A DNA stretch of 64,000 bases from a bacterium (GTDB taxonomy: Bacteria; Bacillota_A; Clostridia; Lachnospirales; Lachnospiraceae), in the NCBI GenBank assembly GCA_004562915.1, contig SFQZ01000003.1, forward strand, positions 25,244-89,243, written 5' to 3'. Below, piece after piece: positions 53,578 through 62,108 of the stretch. The translations under genes were made by a program, and so were the position numbers. Numbering within the stretch: position 1 is the stretch's first letter; the number at the start of each line of letters is the position of its first letter. Below the pieces are notes generated by a model. The model was not told the DNA's origin. It searched no databases and saw only the letters and a list, made by a program, of their open reading frames with translations.

Positions 53578-54966
53578 TTATTCCCCAAGGGCCTCTGAAA
53601 TCCGAACATCCAGATCATCGATGAAATCTTCTGCCGAATAGCTTCCTGTATTCAAAAGTTCACTGGTATCTTCCAGAGCTACAATCAATTCCTGATTATT
53701 AAGAGCCCATTCAAATTTAGTTGTTGACTTAATATCTGCCACGTGATCCGCAAACTTCTGATACGAAGCCGGTCTCGGATCTTTAGGTTCAGCAGGATCT
53801 TTCAAAGCAGTAATACTTCCGATTTCAGCATATACGAGAGATCTGCAGTATACCCAATCTACAAGTACCTGTTTGCAGAATTCAGCATATTCTCCTTTTG
53901 CGCTTACTGCAAATCCACCCATACTTCCGGTTCCTCCGGACATATGCCAGTGTATTTCTTCTTCTTTCCCTGTATCTGTAAATGGATTGTACTCAAAGTA
54001 ATCAATATGATCCGCCCATCCACCAGCTATCGCATCATCAAAGAACCAGCTTCCGTTCAGCAACATACCTGCCTGTCCGGTTCCCACCAGTTCAAATGCC
54101 TGGCTTGCATTGGTATTCAAAGCACCTTTTCCGATCAGTCCCAGAGAGACTAACTCTTCTATCTTTTTAGCTGCTTCCAGATATTCCGGATCTGTGATGC
54201 TGGTGGTTCCGTCTTCAAGACCTGTCAATCCCAAAGGTTGACCCTGACCAACCACTGCCATATCGAACATCTGTAATCCAGGCCATTTTTGTTGCGCAAA
54301 CAGTGCCAAAGGAATGATATCATTATCTGCCAGTGTCTTAACTACTTCTTTGAATTCATCATAATTCTTTGGTTCTTCCAATCCCAGCTTTTCAAACACC
54401 TCTGTATTATAAAATATCATGCAAGCTTCCGGTCCTGTCTGCTCAATTGCATAATAATGACCATCATCCGATTTCTTCACATCAAAATTGCCGTCGATAT
54501 ACTTTGAAAGGAGATCTTTTTCCTCGATTACATCATCCAGAACTGCCAGATCTCCGGACTCCCGCAAAATATCAGTAAGCTGACCGGTACATTGAAAAAT
54601 GTCCGGAAGCTCTCCAACCGCTGCTCTTGTCTTTAAAACCGCTCCATCAGAATCTGTACGATGTTCGATATTAATCTTCAAATCCGGATAAATATCTTTC
54701 ATAAGTTCTACTGTTTCATCTACAATCTGAACCCCCGAATCAGCATAATAGGTATATATAGTGATTTCATCCGGAATCTTCATATCTGCCCCGTCATCTG
54801 CTGCTTCTTCTGTCTCTTCCTCTGCTGCTGCTTCTCCGTCTGCTGTTTCCTGTTCTGTTTTTTCCTGTTCAGGTTCCTGTGTCTCTGCGCTGTTTCCGCC
54901 GCAACCCGTCAGCGCACCGGCTGTCATCATCAAAGATAATGCTAATGCTACAACCTTTTTCTTCAT
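53578..54966 (-). CDS. Sugar-binding lipoprotein of a CUT1 ABC transporter
   Basis: 462 aa from the ATG at 54966, with GAGGAGG before it (the frame to 55011 is extra). Lipoprotein signal MKKKVVALALSLMMTAGALTGC with lipobox LTGC; then a Glu/Ala-rich linker (about 30-60) and a type-1 extracellular solute-binding fold (DEITIYTYYADSG, IFQCTGQLTD, GMLLNGSWFFDDAIAGGW). It captures an oligosaccharide outside the cell. First gene of the operon. Substrate unknown; the GH2 gene suggests a beta-linked sugar. Confidence 0.92.
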   Translation of the reverse strand: MKKKVVALALSLMMTAGALTGCGGNSAETQEPEQEKTEQETADGEAAAEEETEEAADDGADMKIPDEITIYTYYADSGVQIVDETVELMKDIYPDLKINIEHRTDSDGAVLKTRAAVGELPDIFQCTGQLTDILRESGDLAVLDDVIEEKDLLSKYIDGNFDVKKSDDGHYYAIEQTGPEACMIFYNTEVFEKLGLEEPKNYDEFKEVVKTLADNDIIPLALFAQQKWPGLQMFDMAVVGQGQPLGLTGLEDGTTSITDPEYLEAAKKIEELVSLGLIGKGALNTNASQAFELVGTGQAGMLLNGSWFFDDAIAGGWADHIDYFEYNPFTDTGKEEEIHWHMSGGTGSMGGFAVSAKGEYAEFCKQVLVDWVYCRSLVYAEIGSITALKDPAEPKDPRPASYQKFADHVADIKSTTKFEWALNNQELIVALEDTSELLNTGSYSAEDFIDDLDVRISEALGE

Positions 54967-55075
54967 ATGCTTTCCTCCTCGCATTTGATTTAGTAAATTT
55001 ATTATACTCATATTATGTCGAAAACAAAATGAATCAAACGGGACTGTTTTGTATTATTCGTGCTTTTTCAATAAA

Positions 55076-55109
55076 AAAGACCATCAATGACATTCTATTG
55101 ACAGTCTTT
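55076..55109. terminator. Terminator after tex
   Basis: AAAGAC (55076-55081) with GTCTTT (55104-55109), and TCAAT/ATTGA inside; A and T tracts on both sides. It lies between tex and the promoter of the sugar operon, with a short gene remnant before it. Confidence 0.65.
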
Positions 55110-55157
55110 ATATACTACTTTAATGATTCCATATCAATCATCTTTTTCTTAATTTTT

Positions 55158-55236
55158 CAAATACTTCATTATAATACATCGCATTCTCCACCGGAGTATT
55201 GGACGGGATATAAATACTTCTCCCTGTTTTTGTACG
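55158..55236 (-). pseudogene. Possible 3'-end gene remnant after tex
   Basis: Directly past the tex stop and in the same frame, 25 codons read SIYIPSNTPVENAMYYNEVF and KLRKR before a stop. Composition is protein-like and does not look like random intergenic sequence, but I cannot assign a family. No start or ribosome binding site. Could be the leftover end of a deleted gene or stop-codon readthrough. Confidence 0.3.
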
Positions 55237-57384
55237 TTACTTAATGCCTTTCATGGACAGCGCGATTCTCTTTTTTGCTACATCTACGCTGATCACGCGG
55301 ACATCTACCACGTCACCCACACTCACTGCCTCCAGCGGATGCTTGATATATTTGTCGCTCATCTGGGAAATGTGTACCAGTCCATCCTGATGGACCCCAA
55401 TATCTACAAATGCACCGAAATCAATAACATTGCGAACCGTTCCCTTCAGGATCATCCCTTCTTTCAAATCTTTCATATCCAGTACATCTGAGCGAAGGAT
55501 CGGTTTCGGCATATCCTCCCTGGGATCTCTTCCCGGTCTTCCAAGCTCCTTGATAATATCGTGAAGCGTAATCTCACCAATTCCCAGTTCGTCAGCTGTT
55601 TTTTTGTAGTTTTTAATAAAAATGGCTTTGTGTCCGCCCTCAAGGTATTCTTCTACGGTAAATCCCTGCTGTGCGAACAATTTTTCCACTGCCTCGTAAC
55701 TCTCCGGATGCACACTGGTGGCATCCAAGGGATTTTTCCCGCTCTGGATCCGCATAAATCCGGCACATTGTTCAAAAGCCTTCGGTCCCAGTTTTGCAAC
55801 CTTGAGAAGTTCTCTCCGGTCATTAAAGCGGCCATTTTCCTCACGATAAGCTACAATATTTTTTGCGATCACTTTACTGATTCCGGAAATGTATTCTAAC
55901 AGAGAAGCCGATGCTGTATTCAGGTCAACTCCCACTTTATTTACACAGTCTTCTACGACACCACTCAGCGCTTCGCCCAGCTTTTTCTGGTTCATGTCAT
56001 GCTGATACTGTCCCACGCCGATGGCTTTTGGATCAATCTTTACCAGCTCCGCAAGAGGATCCTGCAGTCTTCTGGCGATCGAAGCCGCACTTCTCTGTCC
56101 CACATCAAAGTTCGGAAATTCCTCCGTAGCCAGTTTACTCGCAGAATACACGGAAGCTCCTGCTTCGTTGGTGATCACATACTGTACTTTCTCAGGTATT
56201 TCTTTCAGAAGTTCTACAATAATCTGTTCGGATTCTCTGGAAGCTGTACCATTTCCTACAGAAATCAATTCGATATGATATTTTTTAATCAGTTTTTTCA
56301 GTGTATCCTTTGCCGCTTTGATCTTTGCCTCCGTTGTGGGCGCAGTAGGATATATGACTGTAGTATCCAGTACCTTTCCCGTAGCGTCTACAACAGCCAG
56401 TTTACATCCTGTTCGGAAAGCCGGATCCCATCCCAGTACAACTTTTCCGACAATTGGCGGCTGCATCAGAAGCTGCTCCAGATTTTTTCCAAACACTTTG
56501 ATTGCCCCGTCTTCTGCTTTCTCCGTCAGGTCACTACGAATCTCACGCTCGATTGCAGGAGCGATCAGACGCTTATAGCTGTCTTCCACCACCGCTTCCA
56601 GTACAGGCTTTGTATTTTTATTGTCTTTTTTGATCACCTGGCGCTTGAGCCATACCAGTATTTCTTCTTCCGGAGCATTGATTTTTACTGTCAAAACTTT
56701 TTCTTTTTCCCCACGGTTCAACGCAAGGATACGATGTCCCGCAACCTTTGAGATCGGTTCCTCAAAATTATAATACATCTCGTATACAGATTCTTCATTC
56801 TCTTTCTTTGCAGAGGAAGATACAGAACCACTCTTTGCCGTCATTTTACGGATATGAATTCTATAGTCAGCCTCATCGGAAATGGCTTCCGCCAGAATAT
56901 CCATCGCTCCGGCAATCGCTTCCTGTACATCGGCAACCCCTTTTTCCTCTGAAACAAATGTTTTTGCCTCCTCTTCCGGAGATTTGTTCGTCATCTGAAG
57001 CAATATAATATTAGCCAACGGTTCCAGACCTTTTTCTTTTGCGATCGTTGCACGAGTTCTTCTCTTCGGCCGATATGGACGATACAAATCTTCGACTACC
57101 ACCAGTGTCTGTGCCGCCAGAATCGCTTTTTTCAGTTCTTCCGTAAGCTTTCCCTGCTCCTCAATACTGGAGAGCACCTGTTCTTTCTTTTCTTCCAGAT
57201 TTCTAAGGTACAACAGTCTTTCGTGAAGATTTCTAAGCACCTCGTCATTCAAAGATCCTGTCGCTTCTTTTCGGTAACGGGAAATAAATGGAATCGTATT
57301 TCCTTCATCTATTAATTTAACAGCAGCTTCCACCTGCCACCTTTTTACCTGTAATTCATCAGTTAATACCTGAATAATATCCAT
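55237..57384 (-). CDS. tex: Tex-family S1 RNA-binding transcription accessory protein
   Basis: 715 aa from the ATG at 57384 (GAGGAG about 10 nt upstream; a GTG at 57402 sits in that site). Domains in order: Tex N-terminal helical region with IPFISRYRKEATGSLND; YqgF/RuvC-like domain with LGWDPAFRTGCKLAVVDATG; helix-hairpin-helix (NTASASLLEYISGISKVIAKNIV); and an S1 RNA-binding domain (LKEGMILKGTVRNVIDFGAFVDIGVHQDG). Length and order match the family. Roles in transcription fidelity and toxin expression are reported for homologues. Divergent from the membrane-protein gene at 57591. Confidence 0.95.
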   Translation of the reverse strand: MDIIQVLTDELQVKRWQVEAAVKLIDEGNTIPFISRYRKEATGSLNDEVLRNLHERLLYLRNLEEKKEQVLSSIEEQGKLTEELKKAILAAQTLVVVEDLYRPYRPKRRTRATIAKEKGLEPLANIILLQMTNKSPEEEAKTFVSEEKGVADVQEAIAGAMDILAEAISDEADYRIHIRKMTAKSGSVSSSAKKENEESVYEMYYNFEEPISKVAGHRILALNRGEKEKVLTVKINAPEEEILVWLKRQVIKKDNKNTKPVLEAVVEDSYKRLIAPAIEREIRSDLTEKAEDGAIKVFGKNLEQLLMQPPIVGKVVLGWDPAFRTGCKLAVVDATGKVLDTTVIYPTAPTTEAKIKAAKDTLKKLIKKYHIELISVGNGTASRESEQIIVELLKEIPEKVQYVITNEAGASVYSASKLATEEFPNFDVGQRSAASIARRLQDPLAELVKIDPKAIGVGQYQHDMNQKKLGEALSGVVEDCVNKVGVDLNTASASLLEYISGISKVIAKNIVAYREENGRFNDRRELLKVAKLGPKAFEQCAGFMRIQSGKNPLDATSVHPESYEAVEKLFAQQGFTVEEYLEGGHKAIFIKNYKKTADELGIGEITLHDIIKELGRPGRDPREDMPKPILRSDVLDMKDLKEGMILKGTVRNVIDFGAFVDIGVHQDGLVHISQMSDKYIKHPLEAVSVGDVVDVRVISVDVAKKRIALSMKGIK

Positions 57385-57458
57385 AGATCTAAATCTCCTC
57401 ACTTTTCTGATATCTTGTACTACCTTACCAAAAGCACACTTCCTTTGTCAATATTTGA

Positions 57459-57488
57459 TTGCAGTCCATATCCACCATGTGCTATACT
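57459..57488 (+). promoter_or_regulatory. Promoter with flanking palindrome, gene at 57591
   Basis: TTGCAG (57459-57464), 18-base spacer, TATACT (57483-57488). CCACC (57472-57476) and GGTGG (57490-57494) flank the -10 as a possible operator. A tex promoter in the opposite direction begins with minus-strand TTGACA (57446-57451). Confidence 0.55.
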
Positions 57489-57590
57489 AGGTGGAAGACA
57501 ATTGCGGTAAAACAATCCGTGATCATTTATGATGTCCCAACCAATCGAATTGATTTTTCATGCTTCATAGCAAAAGGAGGATTTAACATA

Positions 57591-58205
57591 ATGGATGAAA
57601 ATCAAAGACAGGACTGGTGGCCGGAAAACTTTTCAAATGATTTTTCCAAAAAAAATGAGCCATCCGGACAGCCCAAAGATACATCACCGAACACAGCAAA
57701 TCCAGATTCTCTGGCGGAAGGTCAGACATCTTCGGATGATACGTATAACCAGATTGCTAAGCCACAGCAAAGCCAGGATAGTTCCTACAATCAGAACAAT
57801 AATAATCAGCAAAATCAGGGAAATTCGTATGGTTGGAACAACAATAACCAGCAAAATGGTGACCCATATTATCAGCGTCCTGTATACAGACCTGCCGGCA
57901 ATGGTATGGTGGCTGCAGCGCTTGTCATGGGAATTTTATCTCTGCTTTTAACCTGCTGTGGATTGTCCTATGTTTTCGGAGCTCTGGGAATTATTTTCGC
58001 ACTGCTTTCCAGAAAAGAGGGTTCTATGGATCCTCAAGCCAAAATCGGAATGGGACTCTCCATCACCGGTTCTGTAATCGGAATTGTGATTATTATCGTA
58101 GCTTTGCTTCAGGATCCGTCCTATTATAAAGATTTCGCAAATCAGCCTGGAGGATACAGTGACGAGCTGAATTATCAGCTTCCGTTACCTGCAACGTCCT
58201 TGTAA
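57591..58205 (+). CDS. DUF4190-type small membrane protein with Gln/Asn-rich N-terminus
   Basis: 204 aa from the ATG at 57591 (AAAGGAGG 11 nt upstream; the longer frame starts in the promoter). Residues 1-110 are disordered and rich in Gln, Asn and Ser, including an NNNNQQNQGN-type tract repeated twice; then two membrane segments (GMVAAALVMGILSLLLTCCG and IGMGLSITGSVIGIVIIIVALL) joined by a short loop with LLSRKEGSMDPQAKIG, the DUF4190 pattern. Function unknown. Convergent with the DUF2752 gene, whose stop lies 5 nt away. Confidence 0.78.
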   Translation: MDENQRQDWWPENFSNDFSKKNEPSGQPKDTSPNTANPDSLAEGQTSSDDTYNQIAKPQQSQDSSYNQNNNNQQNQGNSYGWNNNNQQNGDPYYQRPVYRPAGNGMVAAALVMGILSLLLTCCGLSYVFGALGIIFALLSRKEGSMDPQAKIGMGLSITGSVIGIVIIIVALLQDPSYYKDFANQPGGYSDELNYQLPLPATSL

Positions 58206-58210
58206 TTCAT

Positions 58211-58645
58211 TTACAGTATTACATGAAACACGATCAATAATATATTACGGAGAAGGCAGTTTTCAATCACAAGAATCACTGCAGCAATTCCATACCATCT
58301 GTGATATCGGCTTCCTATAGACAGTTTGCCGTGCGCCAACCATTCCATCGTATTGGTAAACAGATACCATCCATACAGACCCACTGTATACACAACGATC
58401 GGATGATACGACAGAGATAACAGGATATGTCCCCGGAGTAATTCCAGAATTGCCCGTGTCCCACCGCATCCCGGACAATACAGACCGGTCAGTGAATGAA
58501 AAACACAGGGCGGAAACAAACGGACGATTGTTTCCGGCTGGATCCCTTTTCGGTACATGGCATACCAAAGCAGCACTACCAGACCGAGAGCACACCAGCT
58601 GATCTGACAGATTCTATATGTTTTTTTCTCAGTGATTTGTTCCAT
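58211..58645 (-). CDS. DUF2752-family membrane protein
   Basis: 144 aa from the ATG at 58645 (AAAGGAGAAAGGACA before it). DUF2752 signature with cysteines and glycines: PPCVFHSLTGLYCPGCGGTRA, after one membrane segment and before two more. The family is small, membrane-bound and of unknown activity; the CPGCGG motif suggests metal or a lipid-linked role. Divergent from the DUF975 gene: only 37 bp separate the two start codons. Confidence 0.85.
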   Translation of the reverse strand: MEQITEKKTYRICQISWCALGLVVLLWYAMYRKGIQPETIVRLFPPCVFHSLTGLYCPGCGGTRAILELLRGHILLSLSYHPIVVYTVGLYGWYLFTNTMEWLAHGKLSIGSRYHRWYGIAAVILVIENCLLRNILLIVFHVIL

Positions 58646-58682
58646 TGTCCTTTCTCCTTTATCCTTGTTATGGAGGTTCACT

Positions 58683-59432
58683 ATGAGATATTCATCAAAA
58701 GACTTAAAAGCCATGTCCCGCACACAACTCAACGGGAAATATGGTATTTTCATCGGAGCATATCTGCTCTACTATATGATTTCCTTTGGCATTTCCACGA
58801 TCATCAGTTTTACCGGTCAGGGAGGTTCGGCCATCACCAGTATCGCACAGGGTAATTTTTCAGGCTCTCTTTCCGGAGTCATCATTGAATTTTTGATTCA
58901 ATTTATTGTCAGCTTAATTTTATCAATTCTGATGCTTGGTTTCAACAAAATGTTTCTGGACGGAAGCCGCGGCTATCCGGTCAGATTTGAAGATTTATTC
59001 TATGGATTCCGGCATCATCCCGATCGGATCATCGTGATGCAGCTGCTGATGAGTCTGATCTGCATGGCTTGTCTGCTGCCGGGATATATTTTCCTGTTTT
59101 TGGCACTGTATTCTGATGATTCTATCATTTTATTGATTTTATGTATTGCATTCCTGATTGTAGGTTGCATCCTGTATCTTTATTTTACTATTGTCTATAG
59201 TCAATCCATGTTTCTGATGGCAGATTATGACGATCTCGGACCGGTGCAGGCTCTGCGGGAAAGCAGGAAAATGATGGCAGGAAACAAGGGACGTTTTCTC
59301 TATCTGGAACTGAGTTTTATGGGCTATATGTTTCTGGGACTGCTCTCCTGCGGCATCGGCTATCTCTGGATCACCCCTTACATGACAATGACCCAGACCA
59401 ACTTCTACCGGAATATCACCGGGGAAATTTAA
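58683..59432 (+). CDS. DUF975-family integral membrane protein
   Basis: 249 aa from the ATG at 58683 (GGAGG 6 nt upstream). Five to six membrane segments: YGIFIGAYLLYYMISFGIST, IEFLIQFIVSLILSILMLGF, MSLICMACLLPGYIFLFLAL and others, with the conserved RPSMFLMADYDDLGPVQAL-like region and ALRESRKMMAGNKGRFLYL before the last segment. Function unknown; common in Firmicutes. The 37-bp gap to the divergent DUF2752 gene leaves no room for a full promoter, so its promoter must lie in the other gene. Confidence 0.85.
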   Translation: MRYSSKDLKAMSRTQLNGKYGIFIGAYLLYYMISFGISTIISFTGQGGSAITSIAQGNFSGSLSGVIIEFLIQFIVSLILSILMLGFNKMFLDGSRGYPVRFEDLFYGFRHHPDRIIVMQLLMSLICMACLLPGYIFLFLALYSDDSIILLILCIAFLIVGCILYLYFTIVYSQSMFLMADYDDLGPVQALRESRKMMAGNKGRFLYLELSFMGYMFLGLLSCGIGYLWITPYMTMTQTNFYRNITGEI

Positions 59433-59461
59433 ACTGCTTTAGCAGCTTTCCTATTATATAA

Positions 59462-59520
59462 AAAAGATTCTCACCGAAACCAATGTTTATTACATATAAG
59501 GTTTCCTGTGAGAATCTTTT
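59462..59520. terminator. Shared terminator between DUF975 gene and lysC
   Basis: AAAAGATTCTCAC (59462-59474) pairs with GTGAGAATCTTTT (59508-59520); GAAACC/GGTTTC pair inside. Convergent genes on both sides. Confidence 0.82.
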
Positions 59521-59525
59521 ATTTC

Positions 59526-60740
59526 TTATTCTTCCGACAGTCCGAAAGCCTCATGGACCGCATTCATAGCTTTCAGTGCATCTTTCGTACTGACCAGAAC
59601 CGTGATACGGATCTCAGAAGTAGCAATCATATTGATATTTACATTCTGGCTGTACAGGCACTCAAACATCTTCGCTGCAACACCCGGATTCGACATCATA
59701 CCTGCACCTACGATAGAGAGTTTTGCCACATCACAGTTATATTCCACCCGTTCAAATCCCAGAGCCTCCTGATACTCTTCCAGAAGTTCAATGGCTTCTT
59801 TCAGATTTTCATGGGATACTGTAAAGGAAATATCTTTCGTTCCCTCTCTTCCCACAGACTGAATAATGATATCCACATTAATATTTCTTTTTGCCAATGT
59901 ATTAAATAATTTAAATGCGCTGCCCGGCACATCCTGAATTCCGATGACGGAGATGCGGTCTGCGTTACGGTCCAGAGCAACTCCACTGATAATCATTCTT
60001 TCCATCTTTTTTACAACCTCCTTAACCACGGTACCTTCTGATTCATTTAAACTGGAACGCACAACAAGGCGCACCCCATATTTTTTTGCCATCTCCACTG
60101 AACGATTGTGCAGCACTCCGGCTCCCAAAGTCGCCAGATCCAGCATCTCGTCATAGGTAATGGCTTTCAGTTTTCTGGCAGTAGGTACCAGTCTCGGATC
60201 TGCTGTATATACACCGTCAACATCCGTATAGATCTCACATGCATCCGCATGAAGAGCTGCCGCCAGGGCAACTGCTGTCGTATCCGATCCGCCTCTTCCC
60301 AGCGTCGTATAATCATTGTACTTGTTCACGCCCTGGAATCCGGTAACAATTACAATCTTACGGTCTTCCAATTCCCTTTTGATTCTTTCGGTATCAATCT
60401 TTTTCAGGCGTGCATTGCCATAGGCACTGGTTGTCTTCATCTGTACCTGAAAAGCATTCAGGGAAATAGCACGAACTCCCAGCTCCGCCATGGCCATGGC
60501 CATCAGAGAAACCGACATCTGTTCTCCTATCGTAAACAGCATATCCATCTCTCTCTTTGGTGGATTCGGGTTGATATCTTTCGCTTTTTCTATCAGCTCG
60601 TCCGTGTACTTTCCCATAGCTGACAACACTACTACAACATCATGTCCTTTTTTATAATCCCGGATACAGCGCTTCGCCACATTAAAAATCCGCTCCTTAT
60701 TTGCCACCGAAGTGCCGCCGAATTTCTTAACGATTAACAT
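59526..60740 (-). CDS. lysC: Aspartate kinase
   Basis: 404 aa. Phosphorylates aspartate, first step to lysine, threonine and methionine. Kinase domain with KKFGGTSVAN at the N-terminus, TVGRGGSDTTAVALA-type segment (GRGGSDTTAVALAAALHAD), then two ACT domains (DVPGSAFKLFNTLAKRNINV and VGAGMMSNPGVAAKMFECL) for feedback control. No lysine riboswitch fits the 64-bp gap before it. Downstream of the ApgM-like gene in the threonine cluster. Confidence 0.95.
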   Translation of the reverse strand: MLIVKKFGGTSVANKERIFNVAKRCIRDYKKGHDVVVVLSAMGKYTDELIEKAKDINPNPPKREMDMLFTIGEQMSVSLMAMAMAELGVRAISLNAFQVQMKTTSAYGNARLKKIDTERIKRELEDRKIVIVTGFQGVNKYNDYTTLGRGGSDTTAVALAAALHADACEIYTDVDGVYTADPRLVPTARKLKAITYDEMLDLATLGAGVLHNRSVEMAKKYGVRLVVRSSLNESEGTVVKEVVKKMERMIISGVALDRNADRISVIGIQDVPGSAFKLFNTLAKRNINVDIIIQSVGREGTKDISFTVSHENLKEAIELLEEYQEALGFERVEYNCDVAKLSIVGAGMMSNPGVAAKMFECLYSQNVNINMIATSEIRITVLVSTKDALKAMNAVHEAFGLSEE

Positions 60741-60804
60741 TCGTCTCCTCCTACTGTGCAGTATAGAAACGTACCGCTGTTCCGAAAATAATAGTGTCGA
60801 ACAA

Positions 60805-62004
60805 TTATCTCAGAAGATATGCCATCAGTTCATATCCTTTTTCAAACATACGGCCGCTCTTTTCCGCTTCTGTTTCACAATACTTCCATGTGTGAGTCTC
60901 TTTCACCGTACTGTCATACAGCAGGTATGGAATCGGATCAGCAGTATGGGTTCTTACACAAATCGGTGTTGGATGATCCGGCAAGATCAGCATTCGATAA
61001 GGCTCTCCTGACGCATCCAGCTGTTCTTTTACAAGACGGATGATCCGTGAATCCAGATACTGAATGGCCTGAACTTTACGCTCCACACTGCCCTGATGCC
61101 CCATTTCATCGGGAGCTTCCACATGAATATACGCAAAATCATACCCTTTTTTTATCAGTGCGTCAACTGCTGCCTGCGCTTTTCCTTCATAATTTGTGTG
61201 AAGTCCTCCATTTGCCCCCGGTACGATTACATTTGTCAGTCCTGCACCAACAGCAATACCTTTTAACAGGTCAACCGCAGAAATCATGACACCTTTTTTT
61301 CCATATTTGCCTTCAAAAGAATCCAGCGCCGGACGTGTTCCTGCTCCCCAGAACCACAGGCTGTTTGCAGGATTCAGACCCTTTGCTTTTCTCTCCAGAT
61401 TCAGCGGATGTTTTGACAGAATCTCATAACTTCTTTTCTGCATCTGTCTGAGAACCGGATCCTTTGGAAGATATTCTCCTATTTTCTGTTCCAGAATATC
61501 ATGCGGAGGTGTAAGTTCCACTACCTGTCCCTGGTTCCAGATCAGGCAGTGCCGGTAACTGGTTCCCACATAAAACTGATACGTTTCATTCTGCATTTCC
61601 TGCATCACAGCGTTCAGAAGTATAGCGGCATCTTCTGTACTGATCTCGCTGGAACTATGATCGATCATAGTCTTATCCTCATATGCTGCTTCCTCATCAG
61701 AAACGGTTACGATATTACACCGGATCGCCACATCTGTATCTTTCATATCCACACCGATACTCAGTGCTTCCAACGGAGATCTGCCGGTATAATATTGTTT
61801 GGGATCATATCCCATCACAGCCAGATTTGCCGTATCACTTCCCGGTTTCATTCCTTCCGGAATTGTCTTTGCCATGCCGATTTCGGATAATCCCGCAAGT
61901 TCATCCATCATAGGTGTATCAGCATATTCCAATGGAGTTTTATCCCCCAGTTCTTTGACCGGGCGGTCAGCCATTCCGTCACCTAACACTACCACATACT
62001 TCAT
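60805..62004 (-). CDS. ApgM-like enzyme: 2,3-bisphosphoglycerate-independent phosphoglycerate mutase or homoserine kinase
   Basis: 399 aa. Alkaline-phosphatase-superfamily ApgM type: the metal-binding start YVVVLGDGMADRPV, SDTANLAVMGYDPKQYYTGRSPLEA, and HVEAPDEMGHQGSVERKVQAI with the C-terminal ILPDHPTPICVRTHTADPIPY. Archaeal-type mutases of this family interconvert 3- and 2-phosphoglycerate. A clostridial subfamily is annotated as a proposed homoserine kinase because it sits with threonine genes; here it lies directly between homoserine dehydrogenase and aspartate kinase, and no ThrB is seen. The kinase role is thus likely but not proven. Confidence 0.85.
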   Translation of the reverse strand: MKYVVVLGDGMADRPVKELGDKTPLEYADTPMMDELAGLSEIGMAKTIPEGMKPGSDTANLAVMGYDPKQYYTGRSPLEALSIGVDMKDTDVAIRCNIVTVSDEEAAYEDKTMIDHSSSEISTEDAAILLNAVMQEMQNETYQFYVGTSYRHCLIWNQGQVVELTPPHDILEQKIGEYLPKDPVLRQMQKRSYEILSKHPLNLERKAKGLNPANSLWFWGAGTRPALDSFEGKYGKKGVMISAVDLLKGIAVGAGLTNVIVPGANGGLHTNYEGKAQAAVDALIKKGYDFAYIHVEAPDEMGHQGSVERKVQAIQYLDSRIIRLVKEQLDASGEPYRMLILPDHPTPICVRTHTADPIPYLLYDSTVKETHTWKYCETEAEKSGRMFEKGYELMAYLLR

Positions 62005-62074
62005 TTTTTCATCCTCCTACTTATCAAGACTCGCTCCAAAAAAGCGAGAGCAATCTTTCATCTGATTTCAAGAT

Positions 62075-62103
62075 AAAAAGGACAGCAGCAAGGCTGTCCT
62101 TTC
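62075..62103 (-). terminator. Terminator after hom
   Basis: AGGACAGC pairs with GCTGTCCT, extended by A/T pairs; minus strand ends in TTTTTATC. It lies between hom and the ApgM-like gene, so the latter may need its own promoter in 62005-62074. Confidence 0.8.
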
Positions 62104-62108
62104 ATTTT

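Noticed and set aside
60741..60804. Lysine riboswitch before lysC
   Set aside because: The gap is 64 nt and has no sign of the conserved five-stem core.
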